Source of the DNA: Membranihabitans maritimus
Lineage (GTDB): Bacteria; Bacteroidota; Bacteroidia; Chitinophagales; Saprospiraceae
Direction of reading: 5' to 3'
Assembly: GCF_021729145.1 (NCBI RefSeq)
Contig: NZ_JAJSLW010000028.1
Span: 1-52,569, forward strand
Length of the DNA: 52,569 nucleotides
The position numbers were made by a program, and so were the translations under genes. Positions 50,771-52,569 of this stretch are shown in pieces. Positions within the stretch are counted from its first letter, which is position 1. Each line of letters begins with the position of its first letter. The notes under the pieces were generated by a model. The model made no database searches. It had not been told where the DNA came from and saw only the letters and a list, made by a program, of their open reading frames with translations.

Positions 50771-52498
50771 ATGAAATTTTTTAACCAACAATTTATTCTT
50801 AAGAATCAAGTTTATCTGATTATTCTAATTGCATTTTTTGCTTTTTCTTGCGATGAAAAAGAATTTTTGGAAACAGAGCCAATTGATTTTTATACGCCTA
50901 TAAATTCATATATTACTGCAGATAATTATGAGGCGGCACTAATGAGATTGCATACTCTTGTAAGAAACCAGTTTTATTCCGGCGATCTTCAAAATCAATT
51001 TCCTTCTGCTGGAATGCAAGGGACAGATATTATGTACTTACATAAAAACCTGGGTTTTAATTCGGATATTTCTACATTCTTATTGCCTACTAATGAGCTT
51101 ATTTACAATGCATTATGGCGTCCTGCATACCAGGTCATTTTTGATGCAAATGTGATTATTGAAAGAGCCGCCACCAATGCGAATGAATTAACTGAAGCTG
51201 AGAAAGTAGGATTTATTGCAGAAGCTAAATTTTTTCGGGGATATATGTATAAAATGCTTGCAAATCTGTACGGAGGGGTACCTATTGTATTAGAGGAGAC
51301 AAAAGCTCCAAAACGGGATTATACCAGGGCTTCGCGAGAAGAAGTATATCAGCAGGTAGTTCTTGATTTGACAGAAGCTGCAAAGAATCTAGGGGATGTA
51401 GATGATGTGGCTGATCATAGGATTAACAGGTTAGCGGCATACCATCTTTTGTCTGAGGTATACATTTCTTTAGAACAATGGCAGGAATCTATTGAAGCAG
51501 CGTCAATGGTTATTGATCATCCAAGTACCGCTTTGATGACTGAAAGATTTGGTACACGGGCAAATGAGAAATTTTTAATACCTGAATATGATACAGATGT
51601 ATATTGGGATCTGTTTCGGCAGGGAAATCAAAATCGATCAACAGGAAATACTGAAGCCATTTGGGTTTTACAATATGAATGGGAAATACCTGGTGGAGGT
51701 TCCGGTGGGCCTGAATTAGAGCGTATATTTGCTCCTCGTGCCTGGCAGGCAAAAATAGAGAACAATGATGGATCGACTAGTCCTTTGGTACCCCAGCCGA
51801 ATGCTTTTACCTCTGGTCGTAGTTCAGGTTTTATTAGACCTACGTATTTTTTCTTTGAAACTCTGTGGAAAAGAAGTGGATATGATCAGGATTTACGGAA
51901 CTCGTCAGCGAATATTGTTCGGGATTTTATCATCAGAAATCCTGCCAGTGATCATTTTGGAAAATGGATTTTTAAGGATAATTCACCTATACGAATGGAA
52001 AGTTTGAATGATACGACTCGAAATATGTATCCATGGATGACTAAATCTTCTACACCAGGAAGACAACCGGATGCAGCTTATTTGCCTGATCAAACGGTCG
52101 AAGGCGCCTTGGATTTTAGTCATAGGGCATTCAGAGATGTTTATGCCATTCGTTTGGCAGAGACCTATTTGTTAAGAGCAGAAGCATATTTAGGATCAGG
52201 GGATCTATCAAATGCAGCAGAGGATATTAATATAATAAGGAGAAGATCACACGCACCTGAAATCACTTCTTCAGAAATAGATATAGATTATATTTTGGAT
52301 GAAAGAGCAAGGGAATTGTATCTTGAGGAGTTTAGATTATTAACTTTGACTAGATTAGGGAAATTAATAGAAAGGACAAGGCAGTATAACCCTCATAATG
52401 GGGATACTTATAAAGATCATAATGAATTATGGCCTATTCCATTCAGTGAAATAGAAAAGAATCTGGAGGGAGAGTTAGTGCAAAATCCAGGGTATTGA
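50771..52498 (+). CDS. SusD/RagB-family outer-membrane lipoprotein
   Basis: A 575-residue surface lipoprotein, partner of the STN-SusC. The lipoprotein signal ends LIAFFAFSCDEKEF (Cys about 27), followed by ETEPIDFYTP, a typical SusD start. TPR-like helices and the signatures ALWRPAYQVIFDANVIIERA, AKFFRGYMYKMLANLYGGVP and the C-terminal RLAETYLLRAEAYLGSG, DERARELYLEEFR and LWPIPFSEIEKN mark the SusD/RagB family. It ends the signalling operon; a 7-bp hairpin lies 19 bases downstream. No linked glycoside hydrolase is in the window, so substrate is unknown. Confidence 0.94.
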   Translation: MKFFNQQFILKNQVYLIILIAFFAFSCDEKEFLETEPIDFYTPINSYITADNYEAALMRLHTLVRNQFYSGDLQNQFPSAGMQGTDIMYLHKNLGFNSDISTFLLPTNELIYNALWRPAYQVIFDANVIIERAATNANELTEAEKVGFIAEAKFFRGYMYKMLANLYGGVPIVLEETKAPKRDYTRASREEVYQQVVLDLTEAAKNLGDVDDVADHRINRLAAYHLLSEVYISLEQWQESIEAASMVIDHPSTALMTERFGTRANEKFLIPEYDTDVYWDLFRQGNQNRSTGNTEAIWVLQYEWEIPGGGSGGPELERIFAPRAWQAKIENNDGSTSPLVPQPNAFTSGRSSGFIRPTYFFFETLWKRSGYDQDLRNSSANIVRDFIIRNPASDHFGKWIFKDNSPIRMESLNDTTRNMYPWMTKSSTPGRQPDAAYLPDQTVEGALDFSHRAFRDVYAIRLAETYLLRAEAYLGSGDLSNAAEDINIIRRRSHAPEITSSEIDIDYILDERARELYLEEFRLLTLTRLGKLIERTRQYNPHNGDTYKDHNELWPIPFSEIEKNLEGELVQNPGY

Positions 52499-52516
52499 GT
52501 GTCCTGACAAGGATTG

Positions 52517-52538
52517 AACAAAGGAAAAGTTCTTTGTT
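52517..52538 (+). terminator. candidate terminator after SusD
   Basis: AACAAAG (52517-52523) pairs with CTTTGTT (52532-52538) around eight bases, followed by a short T/A run. Weak but well placed 18 bases after the stop. Confidence 0.4.
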
Positions 52539-52569
52539 TATTACTTATGCTGAGTAAAAGATGAGGGAG

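Noticed and set aside
1-52569. CRISPR array or intact transposon
   Set aside because: No regularly spaced identical repeats, cas genes or transposase were seen on reading the sequence.

Overview
The window is from a member of the Bacteroidota. The evidence is two SusC/SusD pairs, a PorX-type response regulator with a PglZ domain, an ECF sigma/FecR/STN-TonB-receptor module, DUF4412 and DCC-family proteins, AT-rich spacers, and several matches to the Bacteroidota promoter pattern (TTTG, about 20 bases, then TAnnTTTG) instead of Shine-Dalgarno-led starts. The class is not certain. The gene mix (Uma2 protein, Tat-exported Gfo/Idh enzyme, cytochrome-c dehydrogenase, DUF4412) would fit a free-living, probably aquatic, glycan-degrading Cytophagia, Saprospiria or Flavobacteriia.

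Positions 1-8071 are a plus-strand heavy-metal island. It holds a 5'-truncated CusB-like adaptor with a DUF3347 tail, a one-TM micro-protein, a small regulator fusing an HMA-like domain to an AraC helix-turn-helix, and a SAM methyltransferase. An ArsR repressor follows, overlapping a MerT-MerP fusion, which overlaps a GDCCVxC protein; next come a divergent CsoR/DUF156 protein, a thioredoxin-like CPVC protein, a second MerT-MerP fusion, a CopA P-type ATPase and a CopZ-like chaperone. No mercuric reductase is present. The island ends in a spacer (8072-8520) with a promoter-like site, a structured segment and two strong terminator hairpins.

Positions 8521-21064 look like a carbohydrate-oxidation region. 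On the minus strand are a SusD/SusC pair behind a near-perfect 27-bp palindrome, a lipoprotein dehydrogenase with a C-terminal cytochrome c, a tRNA-Val(GAC) and an exported TIM-barrel isomerase. On the plus strand are ApbE (FMN transferase), a formylglycine-enzyme-like lipid- or surface-associated protein and a Tat-exported Gfo/Idh oxidoreductase. Together they suggest periplasmic oxidation and rearrangement of a sugar.

Positions 21201-28733 carry stress and housekeeping genes: CsbD, an aldehyde dehydrogenase, a GlsB/YeaQ membrane protein, a DCC thiol oxidoreductase, a 2OG-Fe(II) oxygenase, a beta-propeller lipoprotein, and metE behind a cobalamin riboswitch. Positions 29199-38524 carry porX, an HD phosphohydrolase, an SRPBCC protein, sbcD-sbcC and a GH5-like glycosidase. 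Positions 39215-44752 carry a lipoprotein, a small outer-membrane-like protein, a DUF4412 protein, the potassium system ktrB-ktrA and a Uma2 nuclease-like gene. Positions 45587-52498 are a trans-envelope signalling module: ECF sigma factor facing away from FecR, an STN-bearing SusC and a SusD.

The large spacers mostly hold regulatory structure, short degenerate repeats or eroded gene pieces. No CRISPR array, insertion sequence with intact transposase, rRNA or phage gene was seen.
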